Shown in pieces: positions 47,101-59,000 of a stretch of DNA of 64,000 bases. Each line of letters opens with the position of its first letter. Position 1 is the first letter of the stretch. This DNA comes from Durusdinium trenchii (Eukaryota > Sar > Dinophyceae > Suessiales > Symbiodiniaceae). Position numbers and translations under genes: made by a program. The notes under the pieces are model-generated. The model searched no databases, was not told the DNA's origin, and saw only the letters and a program-made list of their open reading frames with translations. Where the stretch lies: contig CAXAMN010003002.1 of assembly GCA_963970005.1 (NCBI GenBank), positions 223,757-287,756 of the forward strand, written 5' to 3'.

Positions 47101-50100
47101 CCCGAACTGCCTCGTCCGGTCCGGGAGGCATCGAATCACTCATAGCCAAGCCGCTTATGATCTACAGTAATGAGTTAAGCTGTAGCGCACATCGACTCGC
47201 TGGCTGGTTAAAATGCAAGGCGGAACCCTTTGGTCCCAATGACACTCCGACCACATCACATGTTTCCATGTTTTTGGCCGGAATTAGCCATCCACTTCCA
47301 TGCACAAACCGTAAGATGTCCTTTAGATAGGGGGTCCACCTTTTGGTGACTGTGATGTGTTCGTCAGAGTGTTGTACGCCATATATTTTGTTTGAGGTAC
47401 TACAGTTCACTAGTCACTGGCCCTGTGCGACCAACTGAGGAACTGGTGCCAGGTTCTTGCGAAGTCAGTCACGCCAGTCGCTTCACTAATTACTAAACAT
47501 GGCGTGGGGTTGTTTGGCCCCATCAGAACCCCTGGCTCAAATCCAAGTCGGCCACACTTTTGGCAAACCCACAGCAATAGATGTTCACTAGACTAGTTCA
47601 CCACTACTTGAAACGCTTTGTGGGTTTCGGTGTTGTGGCGGCTGTGGCCCAAGTCTTTTTTTGCAAATTGGACGCCTTAACATGGTCCAATAATGCCTTT
47701 GCGGAAGGTCGTTTGCAATGATGTTTCCTTACACTTTAAAAATCAACAAAGGAAAACACATTGTTTAAAAACACAAGAATATCTAATATATATACACAAT
47801 AATTTATCACATCATGCAAAACAGAATCAGAGGAAGTACTAGTTATTTTTGGTTTGTGTTCGTTGCTGTTTTTTGCATCGTTTGCGCGCTTGACGCGCGT
47901 GAACACCGCCTCTCGAGGCCACGGGTGCTTGAAAACGGCACGGCAGCCGAGCGAGAGAGGCTGTGGCGACGCAGTGCAGTGCAGCAGGGCCAAAGACATC
48001 CGACCGGGCCACGAGAGAAGTCACCCTAGACTGGTCTCCAAGATTGTAATATAGATCAATACCAGTTCAGGGTTAAATTGAATCATATTGAATCCATCAT
48101 GAATGTGTTATGTCATTAGTTTTGTTACAGTTAAACTCGACTTTAGTATCTATATATACTTTAATTCACTGCAAATATTGAGCAAATGGACATTCATTTT
48201 GGAATGTGTTGGATATCGTTGTTCCCCTTTGTTGGGTTGTCCTCTCTGTGGCAACAGCGGGACATGGAATGAACTTCCAACATGTGATGCCTGGTGAAGT
48301 CGGCTTTCTGAAGATTGGATAAGATTGGATGATCTGTTTGTGGCGGTGGTATGTTGGTGAGTTTGACGTATTGGGAACCCAGGTCCACCATCCGATTTGG
48401 GTATTCATCAACTGTCAGGCATGGTACTAGCAATTCTCGTCTCAGAACGACATGAATGCGATCCCAACTTTGGCACCTTACCCCGAAAGCAAAAACACTC
48501 TAGAAGATGAACATGGAACCTCCAAAATCAACACTGTGCCGTAGAGGAGGAGAGTCTTCCAGTCTGGTTCCATTTCCAGGTCCGTGATAGCAATCGGGAC
48601 GTCCAGGTGTTTCCCAGACACGACTAATGGGACTGGCATATTGACCGCCCCATTGACCTCAGGTCAACCACCCGAATGTATATAAATATCCAGGCACTCC
48701 ATGGGACTGCCATATATGCCGATCAGTTGGGGTGGTGGTTTGGGGAGTGTTTCTGGGGCGGCAGTCCGAATGCCAGTCCCATGGGTCGTGCGGTCTGCGA
48801 GTCCGTCCACTCCATCCGGCTCGCGCATCCGAGGCCAGTGGTGCCAGCTACGAGGGCCACTGGCGCGAAGGCCGTTTCCACGAGGAGGGCGAACTCCGAT
48901 GGACGGACGGCACCTTCTACGCCGCTCGAGTCGAGCGGGGTCGAGCGGGGTCGAGCGGGTCGAAGCTGAAGGAACTGGCCGATCTTTTGGGGAATTGGAT
49001 GAAAAACCTCCACTAAAGAAGGGCGTGGACAAAAGGTGGGCGGAGCTGAGCCGAGGTGAGTGGATCAGCTGATTTCAGCCTTAAGATGGAAGATGTTTTA
49101 AACGAATTGGTTCTTTCGATGGACAATTCGACCTCTATTTTCCTGGCGTTTTAATGAGTTCCGGAGTCCGGTCGCTGGAGGAGGTCGGTGACCGAGGATG
49201 GCCAAAATGGGACGAAATGAACTCTAGCCATTCGTTCTAGTGATGCAAATGCGCTTGGGTTGGGAATGTGAAATAGCTTTGGAGGCCTCCATTCCCCTTC
49301 TGAATTTGAGTTTGGGTGATTTGATGGTTGTCTACTTTAGCTCTCGGCCAGGGGCGCCGAGAGCTTTTGTCCCGGCCAACCCCGTCGCCCTGAGCCAGTG
49401 CCAGTCGATTGAGGGGCTTAGCCGGGTAGCCAGCAGCGCTGTGAGCGTGTGTATTTTCCAGTAAAATCAGCTATCTTTAGGTGTCCAGTAGAGAAACTTT
49501 GCCACATGAAATGCATACGCTCACTCACAGTGCTGCTGTCTATTCTCTGAGACTTTATTCTATTACAGCGTGTCTTCGATGAATGAATGCTCAACTGTGC
49601 TTTACTTTTTTAAACATATTTTTGCTATTTTTGGTAATTCCTCTAGGTCTTTGGTATTTTTGGTATTTCCTCTAGGTCTGTGATATTTTTGGTATTTCCT
49701 TTAGGTCTTTGGTATTTACATATTCTCACGTGCATAGGAAATACTTAAAACTTTTAGATAAGTAACAGTGAAAAACACACACGCTCACAGCGCTGGTTTC
49801 TGTTTTGTCATTGCCTTTTTTGTGGAGTTTGGCTGCGTGACACCTGCCGCAACGCTTGATTGCTACGGCAACGCTTTTTGAACGAGTGATTAGATGGTAG
49901 CCTGCCAGAGCAATCGGCCCTGGAGGTAGTATAGGCATGTGTGAATACATGTAGTCACGGGCATGTTTGACATTCAATGGGCCCGCTTCCTTCATTGAAT
50001 GGATTGGGAGGCCCGCAAACATGTGGTGTATCCCCAGCCACATGCTGCACGTGCACATGCGCCCTTCCAAACATCCCCAAGGCTGGAAGCTGGCGCAAGG

Positions 50101-52282
50101 GTCAAGAGCATGGCCTGGGACGCCTGAGTTTCCCAGTTGCTTGGACGGCCGAGACTGCCGAGATCCGGTGTTCCGAAGACGGCCACTCCGTTTGTGGGGC
50201 GATCACGGAGGGCAGGGGCAGGAGGATTTACCAACCGTTCTGGAGGCAGGTGGCGCCCTGGGCGTGGAGGCCTCGGGCAACTTTTGATGGTTTTTGGCAT
50301 GTTTTGTGGGCAGCCTGGCTGAATGCAGTGCCTCCCAACAGGTTTCAGCACTTGTCAGATCTTGGCAGCCTGGGAAGAAAGATGTTTTTGGTTTCGATCA
50401 ACCGTAGGGTGGAGGTTTTGGGATGAAGACTTGCAGCGAACTGATATTTGAATGTAGAATCTGAACAGTACGTTTGGGGTTCACCGGCCGATGGTGTTGA
50501 AGTTGAGGTTTGATGGCTTGTGCTAACATGTCTACCCTTTACCTCCTGCATTACAAAAAACATTCAAACACATTGGGAGTTCCTTTCCGATTCCCTTCGG
50601 ATCTGTTTGTTCCTTCCTTTGAAAACGATGAAACACCATGCAGAATGAAGACAGCAAACCCCATATCTCCGGCCACACCGCTACCACTGGCCGATCACCC
50701 GAGGACGGGAAGATCTACGAGGCGTCCGTTTGGGGCGTTTGGGGCGCCGGGATCCGGTGGCGTGCGCATTCTGCGCCACAGAAGCTTCGCAGAAGTCCCA
50801 GTTGAAGATTCACTTGGTGGATTTGTAGAAGTACGGGACTTCAAAGTGGATCCAATTGGATCCCAGTTGGTGGATTGAAGAATGGATTACCTTATATACT
50901 TGGATCCACGTGGTGTGGTGCGAAACGCGGCGGATTCGTTCCGCTCGTAGGGGCTAACAGGAGTCCCTACCAACAGGTTTGTTCCCAGTAAAGTGTCCAG
51001 CGGACTCTCCAGAGTGATCACCGGTTTGTGAAGAAGAGTGGACATCTCGCACCAGCGGTGACATCCCTAATTATCCCATCATCTTGAGGCCGGCCGTTCG
51101 GCCGGCATATCTAGGCTCCTTGAGGGATGGGACAAACCCACAGGGTCGGACGGTGAGAAAGCAGAGAGTGGACTGGGTTGGGCGGAATCACTGCCGCCTC
51201 GACTGGCTGAGTCGCTGCAGGCACCCGGGGGCCAGGTAGAATGGGTGCGTGTATCCGAGCCCAAGGCAAGTTGGAGTACAAGCATCCTTCCGAACATGTT
51301 GCGGGGGGGCGCCATTGGATGCGGGGGCGCCTTGCCAGCCTCCCAGGGCCTTTGGGTGCGGGGTGAAGTGGAAGGACATGGCACATTGACCTATGCAGCG
51401 CTCCGTGGCCTGCTTTTGGGCACCGCGGTCATTGACCTATGCAGCATTGGAGGATCTGACACCATCATTTGGCAACTGCAAGAGTCACCATAGAGTCGTC
51501 AAGAGTCATGAGTGCCTACTCCCAGTGGAAAAACATCGAAAAAAAACAAAAAAACATGAAAACAAACACATGATTTTTTGTGAATGATCCAGTTTCACTG
51601 AAAACGAACACGCGGAAAACGGTTCATTCGTTTTTTTGCAGAGATACTGAGGGGAGGCGGATTTGCTGACCCAGCCAATCCTGCCGGATGCCAGGATGCC
51701 CGCAAGCGCTATGTGGGGCAGCCAGGAGCTTAGCGCAGATGTGGCGGTCGTGAGCCCGGCGGCCGTAGCTGGTTGATTGGTTATCATGCCACACAGGTGA
51801 GGTCCCTGTCCCTGGCGCTCCTCATGGAGTGGGAGACATTGAGTATAGATCCAGTTCTATGAGGTCCTTGGCCTTTGGGCATTGGTTGCAGATGTTGCTG
51901 GCTAAGCAGCTGCAGCTGCTGGCTCTTGCGGGCTCGCCCCGGACACGGGTGGTTGGTTGGAGAACTCCAGACGTTGACTCACTCAAGGTACGACCGAAGC
52001 TTAGCAGGCATTGATGGCCAAGTCTAGGACGCCACCCTCCATGAATCCGTTCCGTTGGGCCCTGCGGCGTAGTTTCAGCAGATTCCCTTATTATGGATTC
52101 GACTCTATCATCCAATCCATCCAATCCACCATCCTTTCACTCGAAACATCGTGAAACCAACCGGCTAATTTGTTCTGGGGCGGTGTGCCAACTGGCAGAC
52201 CTCCTCGATCAACTGCATCGTGGGGCCGAGGTTCCGCAGCGCCAAGCCGCACGGCCACGGCAGAATGGTCTACGCGGACGGC
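44193..52282 (+). CDS. MORN-repeat protein gene, spliced, partial model
   Basis: Small plus-strand exons each carry about one MORN repeat. They are 44193-44231 (QRDGYGELRLTN), 46990-47042 (HYVGEWKNNQMHGLGRR), 48834-48920 (YEGHWREGRFHEEG, then ELRWTDGTFY), 50082-50118 (AGSWRKGQEHGL), 51266-51297 (KLEYKHPSEH), 51347-51394 (WVRGEVEGHGTLTY) and 52231-52282 (KPHGHGRMVYADG). The first six join in phase and recreate MORN spacing across junctions, for example DGTFY|AGSW and EHGLG|KLEY. Acceptors are AG|G; donors are GC, GA or GT. At least one exon is missing before 52231, and both ends of the gene are unknown. MORN proteins typically act as membrane-associated scaffolds. Introns contain hairpin and TIR elements and a possible unrelated exon at 46108-46248. 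Confidence 0.65.
44637..44732. mobile_element. 96-bp family F element, copy 2
   Basis: Starts CCCAGACACGACCTG and ends CAGGTCGTGTTTGGG, with the interior GACTGCCGCCCCATTGACCC. It lies inside the first MORN intron. Single ends of the same family occur nearby at 44286 and about 44434. A longer copy without a clear right end starts at 48611 (CCCAGACACGACTAATGGG), shares the ACCGCCCCATTGACC interior and lies in the second MORN intron. Confidence 0.7.
45540..45740. repeat. CACAAACAC minisatellite
   Basis: An A/C-only tract built of CACAAACACA and CCACAAACACATCC units, repeated with small changes for about 200 bp. It lies inside the first MORN intron. Val/Cys/Gly-rich minus-strand ORFs over it are repeat translations. 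Confidence 0.85.
46108..46248 (+). CDS. Candidate exon of unknown gene within MORN intron
   Basis: Between AACAG|G and a GC donor (46249) lie 47 codons reading ERDKRRTDIDNTSSS, PPETQRSVSPAKLEQ and EVEAILWALQQGEGKDG. The acidic/basic composition, followed by an amphipathic helix-like end, looks like real protein. Phase does not fit the flanking MORN exons, so it would belong to another transcript. The opposite strand also has an open frame of 166 codons (45786-46286), so strand is uncertain. Confidence 0.3.
47242..47372. repeat. Family B hairpin, copy 3
   Basis: ACACTCCGACCACATCACAT on the left faces GATGTGTTCGTCAGAGTGT on the right. It lies inside the second MORN intron and has the same end motif as 16991-17110 and 29496-29601. 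Confidence 0.65.
49434..49795. mobile_element. 362-bp TIR element with internal tandem repeat
   Basis: The left end CAGCGCTGTGAGCGTGTGTA and the reverse complement of the right end, CAGCGCTGTGAGCGTGTGTG, pair over about 28 bp, continuing as TTTTCCAGT and TTTTTCACT. Inside, 49640-49722 has three copies of a unit of about 30 bp containing CCTCTAGGTCTTTGGTATTT. There is no ORF. It lies in the third MORN intron (48921-50081). Confidence 0.7.
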
Positions 52283-52890
52283 GTGGGGGCTCAACAGAGG
52301 AAGAGCTTTTCTCGTTGAGACTTCGAGGACAAGTGATTTGGTTTTTCTAGGTGGGGGAAGCCATGACAAGTCCAGAGACTATAGTACAAAAGTCCATCAA
52401 CAATCGTGGATGGAGACCAGGTGAAGGCCATTTGTTTTTGGACACATGAGGCTTCTGCATGAGACTTCCTCTGAAATTGTCCGACTTGAGTTCTGGGAAC
52501 TGCTCAGCGTATGACCGCTAAACGGCGGCGAAGGCAACACCTCGCTTCAGGTTGCATGAACCGCGTCATTCAGTTTGGAATCTGACGAGGTGAATTGTTT
52601 GCACATTCAAGATTTGCGCACGGCATCTATATGCAAAAATGAATTTGCTGATTGAATTGGTATGAATCGATATGGGTGCGTCCCATCAATCATTTTCGCG
52701 GTACACTTTATTTTTGGCCTGGCTGCATGCTGAGGCTTGTCCTATGAGGGCCAGTGGCAATACGGTTCTTTCACCCAGCCCGGGGTTCATTGGGGGAGCA
52801 TCTAAGGAGTGGAGCCAATGGAGTCTTGTGGCCAACTTGCTCCCAACTACCACCAAAACCTTTGCGAGTTCCAAGAGAGGTAGCCAGTGA

Positions 52891-52961
52891 CCATAAATAG
52901 GACCCGTCACCTGGGGTACCCATGGGATAGTCTAGTTCGGGTCATTCAACCTTTGTTGGTT
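52891..52961. repeat. Dispersed repeat family D, diverged copy
   Basis: ATAGTCTAGTTCGGGTCATT with CAACCTTTGTTGG and TAGGACCCGTCACCTGGGGT matches the family D sequence in inverted orientation with many changes. Confidence 0.45.
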
Positions 52962-53807
52962 GGCTTGCCGCACAGCTTGTCGTTACGACATACCGATGGG
53001 TCGGCGAGTAGAAGAACGAAGCTTCAGGGTGCGCCGGTGTGGTCGCAGACAAAACGCCTGGTGTGATTTGTACACTGGTGTATATATGATATGATATACA
53101 TAATTAATCATAATTATAAGGGAGACATATCTACAATATACAGTATATATATATATATTCATAATAATAGAAATATAATGTGTACTTATATTCATTCATA
53201 GTTATATGTATATATGCTGTGTGTTTATTGGAGTTGATATTGAATGATATTGCTATATGTTGATATTGTACAAATATTGTATTCTCCAGTCTCCAGTGAG
53301 GGGTTCTGTTTTGGAAGCCATACACTGCAGCAGACTTGGTTTTATTAGGAAACTTGCCCTGAAGCAGCACCAATGCTGGTGCACTTGTGGTGCATCGCGG
53401 TGCCAAAAACTTCTCCAACACCACAGGCGGGTTGCTGAGTCCACAGCCACACAATACATGGTGACGCACTGGTCATTCTTGGGTTAAACCCTCATGGTGC
53501 AGCAAAGGTTTGTATTGGTCAGCCTTGTGATGAACCCATTCAATTGGCCATCGGAAGAGGTCACTGGACATGAAAGGTCAGCAGAAGATGGCCAGTGTAG
53601 TGGTCGTTCACTCAACGTAAAACTTCACTGCACTGTAGCTCATGGAGAGTAACATAAACATGCATGAACAATTCATTCAATTCATTCCATCAACTCTTGC
53701 CACGAAATTCGCCGCCCAGGGGCCCTGTTGACAGAGTTGAAGTGGGTTCCGATTCAAAGACTCGGTCCACAGTGGCTCACGGCGACGCGCGACGCATCGC
53801 AATGCAG

Positions 53808-53867
53808 GCCTCCCTGCCGGCAAGGGCAAGTGGAACACACCTGAAGGGCAGGCCTGGTGCACCGAGG
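53808..53867 (+). CDS. Possible further MORN exon
   Basis: After AATGCAG|G the frame reads LPAGKGKWNTPEGQAWCTE, up to a GT donor at 53868. The GKGKW-x-T-P-E-G pattern resembles a MORN strand pair. It lies downstream of the last confident MORN exon (52231-52282) on the same strand, but its phase does not join that exon directly, so an exon between them would be needed. Confidence 0.35.
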
Positions 53868-53940
53868 GTGAAACCATTGGAAGGAGAGAAGCACCGTTGG
53901 CGCACCACATGTGGCAGGTCTATGCAGGTCTGGTTGGTTC

Positions 53941-54047
53941 ACAGACTAATTAAGATGGAACCCTGAAAACCTCTCGTGTGTAAAGGAAAGCCGTCTTTTT
54001 TCAGGGTGCCATTCTCAGGGTGCAATGTCAGTTTCCGGGAACTGTAG
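53941..54047. repeat. Family A hairpin, copy 4
   Basis: AAGATGGAACCCTG on the left faces CAGGGTGCAATGTCAGTTTC, then GGGAACTGTAG, on the right; the centre is TAAAGGAAAGCCGTCTTT. It is diverged. Confidence 0.5.
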
Positions 54048-54506
54048 GGAGCTTGCTGACTATGCCTGCTTTTTTTCCCTCTAATGGGCACCACATGAAC
54101 CTTGGATCAATGACATGTTGTTGCAATTCTAGCCTTGATGAGCTTTGTTGTATGGTCATGGTTTTGGAATGTGTACCCAGCGGTCTGAAGTCCAAGGACT
54201 TGCATGGTACCTTTTTGTGCAAAGTGCAGAGGACCATTTAGTTGTCTTGCATGCACTCGCTGGAATCATGGGCCAACGTGAAAAGGCACGGCCCAACATT
54301 TGGGATGACCATATATTTCTACTTGTACCTTGTACCTTGGAACTAACAGTGGAAGTGGAAAGCCGCCTCTTTCGGAAAGTCGTCTTCCTTTGGCCACTTC
54401 CCACCACTTCCGAGTTCCACGGAGTGTCCCAAACAGGCGGTGCGGAAGACACACCTTTTCACTTACACTTCGCTTCGGCAACGGTCAGACCGGCAACCCC
54501 CAGAAG

Positions 54507-54570
54507 GGCCATCTGGCTCGAAGCACTGCTCTCCACGCTCGACCCGCATCAGGCCCAGGAGCTCACACCG
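54507..54570 (+). CDS. Candidate exon, unknown protein
   Basis: Between AAG|G (54505-54506) and a canonical GTGAGT donor at 54571 lie one base and 21 codons reading AIWLEALLSTLDPHQAQELT plus Pro. The amphipathic composition and clean splice sites suggest a real exon, perhaps of the MORN gene. No family is recognised. Confidence 0.4.
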
Positions 54571-56016
54571 GTGAGTTCCGTGCGCCCCTCGCCGCGGGAG
54601 GACTTCATCATCGGCCCGGACACTCGGTGACGCGACCGCGGTGAAGGGTGAAGAAACCCAGTGAAGAGCAGAGGAAACCCAGAAGAAGAGTTCCATCTTT
54701 TCCCTCAGAATGGGCGCAGTCTGTTTTGGGCGCAGGGATGCAAAGCATCCATGAATTCCCATGAAGAAAAGACCATGTAGCCCCATTCAGCCGAGCTGGT
54801 TCAGGATTCGGGACTGTTCTTCCACAACTCAGGTCCGTGCCGTGTCCACCACCATTAAAGTACAATTATATGTTATCAAAGTGATGGGCGCAACACCCAG
54901 ACTGCCTGCTTGGGCGGCCTGCCTTTGACCGCATGAAGGACCGCCGTCAAGGAGAAGCCGCAGAAATCGTGAAAAACATGTCCTTTTGGAGGTATGACTC
55001 ATGGTGACGACAAAGGAATATAACAATCCTGGATGCCTAACCACTTGGTCAACTACTTCCATCACTTCCATCAACCATTTACAGAAGCAGCATAGAACAT
55101 CATAATCATTTTTTCCATATCAACATCAACTACCTCCACCAAAAAGAACTATTCTATATAGTTGCTCATGTTTTTCTTGTTAAACGCGTGTTTGACTAGG
55201 CACTTCAAATGTGGTGACCAGTGACCTCCAACGGTGCATCGGCAACGCGACCAGGCTTCGAAGAGGAGATTGTTGAAAGCAGCGAGGAGGGCGAGCGACC
55301 TCGGACGGGGCGAAAGGATAGGCCGCAAGATTTGGAGGAATACATGGTTTCTGTGGTGTGATGAGAGGAATCCAGGAAAGTCAGAGAACAGGTCAGTTAC
55401 CACTTCAATCATCTTCAAAGAGCTAGGTGATGCTAGGTGTGTATGTTCCTTTGTATGTATATAAATGAGTATACATGCTATCCCTGGCTCCGCCCCTGCA
55501 ATGAGAGCTGTGTTTATACAGAAAGTGGTTTTGTGAGCTTCTATAGTTTCCCAATTGTTCTTATGATTTTCACGGTAAAGGTGATAAAGGTGAAGGTTCG
55601 CAATTTTTCAAAAGACCTGACAAAACCTTTTGTGGGGCCACCCCAGGATGAAACTGCCATTTGTGGGCCACGTGAGGGCAAATGTTAAAGTTTAAAGCAA
55701 AGAAACGTCACCCCACCATCCACTTATTCGCCAACCGAGGGTCAAGCAGCAGGAACAAACCATTCCAACCTTACACACACTCATGTGAACCGTCTCACTG
55801 ACAGCAAGATACAAGAAGAACTGTTCAGATCTTGCGCACTTCTTTACGGACAAACCTTACACACCCTTGAGAATTTGCAGTGTAAATTAGTGATTGCAAG
55901 TTCACACACGCACACTTCGACAATTGTATTCAGTTAGCTCAATTTCTCCGATGGGAAAGAAGGTGAAGAACCGCAAGGCGAAAAAGTCCAGTAACTTGAA
56001 TTGTTGAAAAAATGTT
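54571..56016. other. No gene recognised; downstream flank of the retroelement
   Basis: No recognisable coding sequence. It includes the sequence immediately 3' of the minus-strand retroelement ORF. I found no clear target-site duplication, inverted repeat or poly-A that would mark the element's end. Confidence 0.4.
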
Positions 56017-59000
56017 TCACTCGCGCGGCTGGTTGCAGTTCACAAGCGGCTGAGACCTGTTTGTGGGGTGGAATACATGAAGAACCATGAAACAACACGC
56101 GGAAGAGTGGGGTAAACAGCTTGTGCAAAAGTTGTGTGGCAGGTACACACCAAAGCGTCCTTTGGTGCTTCCCCTCCAGCGACTTAGCTTCGTTGGGCAA
56201 GGTTCGTCGCCGGAGGCCTTGGCCCCCCTGCCTGTGAAAGGTGGTGGTGGAAAACCCTTTGTCCAGGGGTGGACACACACAAGTCGCCGCGTTCGGCGCT
56301 TTTTCAAAAACCGGTGGCAGGCGTGATAGTTATGCCCCTTTTGGACATATAGGCTCACGAGTTCAGCCGCAGCAGCTTCAGCGCTGGAAGGTGGGAATGT
56401 GTATGTTCGAATGGTGTGGAGTCGTGATTGGAGGCCTGATAGAGCCAAGCGCTGGCTCCCGGCGGTTGTGGAATCCCGGATTTTCCAGGGTTGGGAAGGT
56501 TGCATGTAGGTGATGGTGCGTTGTGGGAGGTCGATGTTGAAACCGAGGAGATGAAAATCCTCCACCGGTTCGAGTTCCACTGGGTCGCCAAAGAAATTGT
56601 GGTGGATGAGGGTTTGGATGGCCGGGTGTTGAAGGAAATGTTCGTTGTGGACAATGAAGCGGTTGTCAACATAGCGATAGTAAGCAAAGTGGAGGTCAGT
56701 GTGTTGAAGGAGGTTGTTGTGGAGCTGATGCCAGGAATGCTCAATGAGGGTGATGGCAACATTGCATAGGGCTGGAGAGAGCTGGGATCCAATCCCGGCC
56801 CCTCGGATTTGTTTGTAAGTATTGTTGCAAGCCCGGAAAATGCATGTGTTGAGGGCAAAAGCCACGATGGTGGTAATGTCGGAAGTCTGGATGGTGCGTT
56901 GGGTAGGGTGTTTTCGATGGTGTCTGCCAATGTGTGAGTGGTGGAACGGGTTGCCGGTGGCCTGGACATCCACCGTGAGGGTGTGTGTGGATTGTTGTTG
57001 TTGCCAGTGGTGGACGAGCGAGTGAACCGCATCGATAAGTCTGTGCTGTGGAACTGAGTTGAAGAAACCGACCAAGTCATCGTTGGTGGCGTGTAGTGAG
57101 ATGTCGGGTGGGGTTTGGGTGAGGTAGCTGTGAAAATGGTGCCAGAGCTGGGGAATGGACATTTGGCCGGGATGTTGAGGGTAGAGGTGTTGGAGGATGA
57201 TGTCAAGGGCACGGCTGGTAATGCGAAGCAAGTTGCCACTGAGTGATTGGAAGTATGAGATAATTGTACGGCCTTTTTGCCAGTGCTTCTTCTCCTTGAG
57301 GTGGACAACGCCATAGGGGATGTTGAAGTCTTTTCGGAAGCCCCACTTGTAGCGAGTGCGTAAAATGGGGGGGACTGTGGCGGCCAGGTGGTCGTGGATA
57401 TTGGCGGCATTGATATAAGGAAGTGGTTCAAAAAGTTCAGGGGATTGCCATGTATTCAGGACGCCAGTGAAATATTGGCGAGGGCAAAACAGCCTGAGTT
57501 GTTGGAGCTCATGGTCGGCATGGTGAAGTAATGTGTGTTGGCCAAGATGTTCTTGGAGTTGGCGAAGCAGGCGAGCCGTAAAACGGGGTTGCTGCTTAAG
57601 GTGTGTGTTGTGGAGGCGCCATTGGTGCTCAAGGAATGGCTGCAAGTGTTGAACGAGGGATGGTGGAAGCCCTTGTAGTTTGAGCCATTTAGTGTAGGCC
57701 GTCTTGAAAATGATGAAGTAGCGAGCCTTGCTTGGGTAGTAGGTGCTGTTCATATTGGCGTTGAGAAAAATGCCGAGATGAGTGGGGAGTTGGAGTTGGT
57801 CAAGTGTAAGGATGTAGTGGCCGTTGATGGTGGGGGTATCGGGATCCTGCAAGAGGGTGCGAAGATGAGCGCATGCACAGGGGAGGTCTGCTGGATCTGG
57901 CGGGGAGTGAAGGGTGTCCTCCCATGTGCGGTGGTTATGCAGGTGGGAACGTAAGGTTTTGTGTGCAGCTTCTCTCAATCTGTGGGAGGGGAGGTGGAGG
58001 GGGATGGTGAAGTGCTTGTGTTGCTGAATGGTGGTACGAAGCCATTGCTGGCAGTGCTTGGTGAAATCGTCGTGGGCCAGAAATGGTACTGTCAATGGAA
58101 TATTTGGTTTTGGCGGTGTGAGGTTGCGGTAGAGGAGGGCTTTGTTGAGGATATGGAGAGCCCTGCTGCGGCCGGGTTCTTCAAGGTTTGCGGCCATACG
58201 TCGGATTGCATAGACTTCGAGGTCAGTGTGGCGGCCGCTTCGTAGCTCTTTGGCTGCTTCAAAGGAGGCTGCGGTGTGTTTGGTAAGGTTGCGGAGAAGT
58301 TGGAGGGCGTGATGCTTGGTGGAGGTGTAAAGGTGTGGTTCTCTGAGGGTGTACTGGCGTTGCCGAAGGCGTCTAAAGAGTCGTTTGTGGGTTGCTAATC
58401 TGGAGTAGAAGTGGGCTCTGTGTTTTGTGAACTGCCAGCCCTGAGCTTTGAGCTTGAGGTGGTGGGAAATGAAAGGCCAGTTGAGCGTAGGCATCCAGTT
58501 TGCGATGTAGTGGTGCTCTTGGATCCAGGCTTGGTCATATGTGTCATGGGAGGTAAGTTGAATGGTAGTGTAGTGGTGGATGTTGTTGTGTGAGTGCCAA
58601 TAACGTAAGGAGAGTTCTGCAGAGATGGGGATGTTGTTCTGGAGTTGTTTGAGTTTGGCACGGCGATTGTGCTCGCGGTGGGGAATGCCAATAGCTGTGG
58701 AGCCAACATAGAAGTGGCCATGCTGATGGTAGCAGCGTTGGGGCTGGTCGGAATTGAAGTGGAGCTTGATGTAGACTGAATTCGAGGAGAGGAAGTTGTG
58801 GTAGTGGTATGTGTGGGGCAAAATGTGGAGCTGGCGGAGACGGTTGCGCCATTGTTGTGAGCGACGGGTGTTGGAAGGGTATGCGAAAAGGAGTGTGATA
58901 TGGATAAGGCCGGTTGCAAAGATGGCCTCGGCACGGTCGATGTATTGGGTGCGGTGAATGAGCATAGAGAGTGCTCGGTGCAAGTGGAAAAGTTGGGTGA

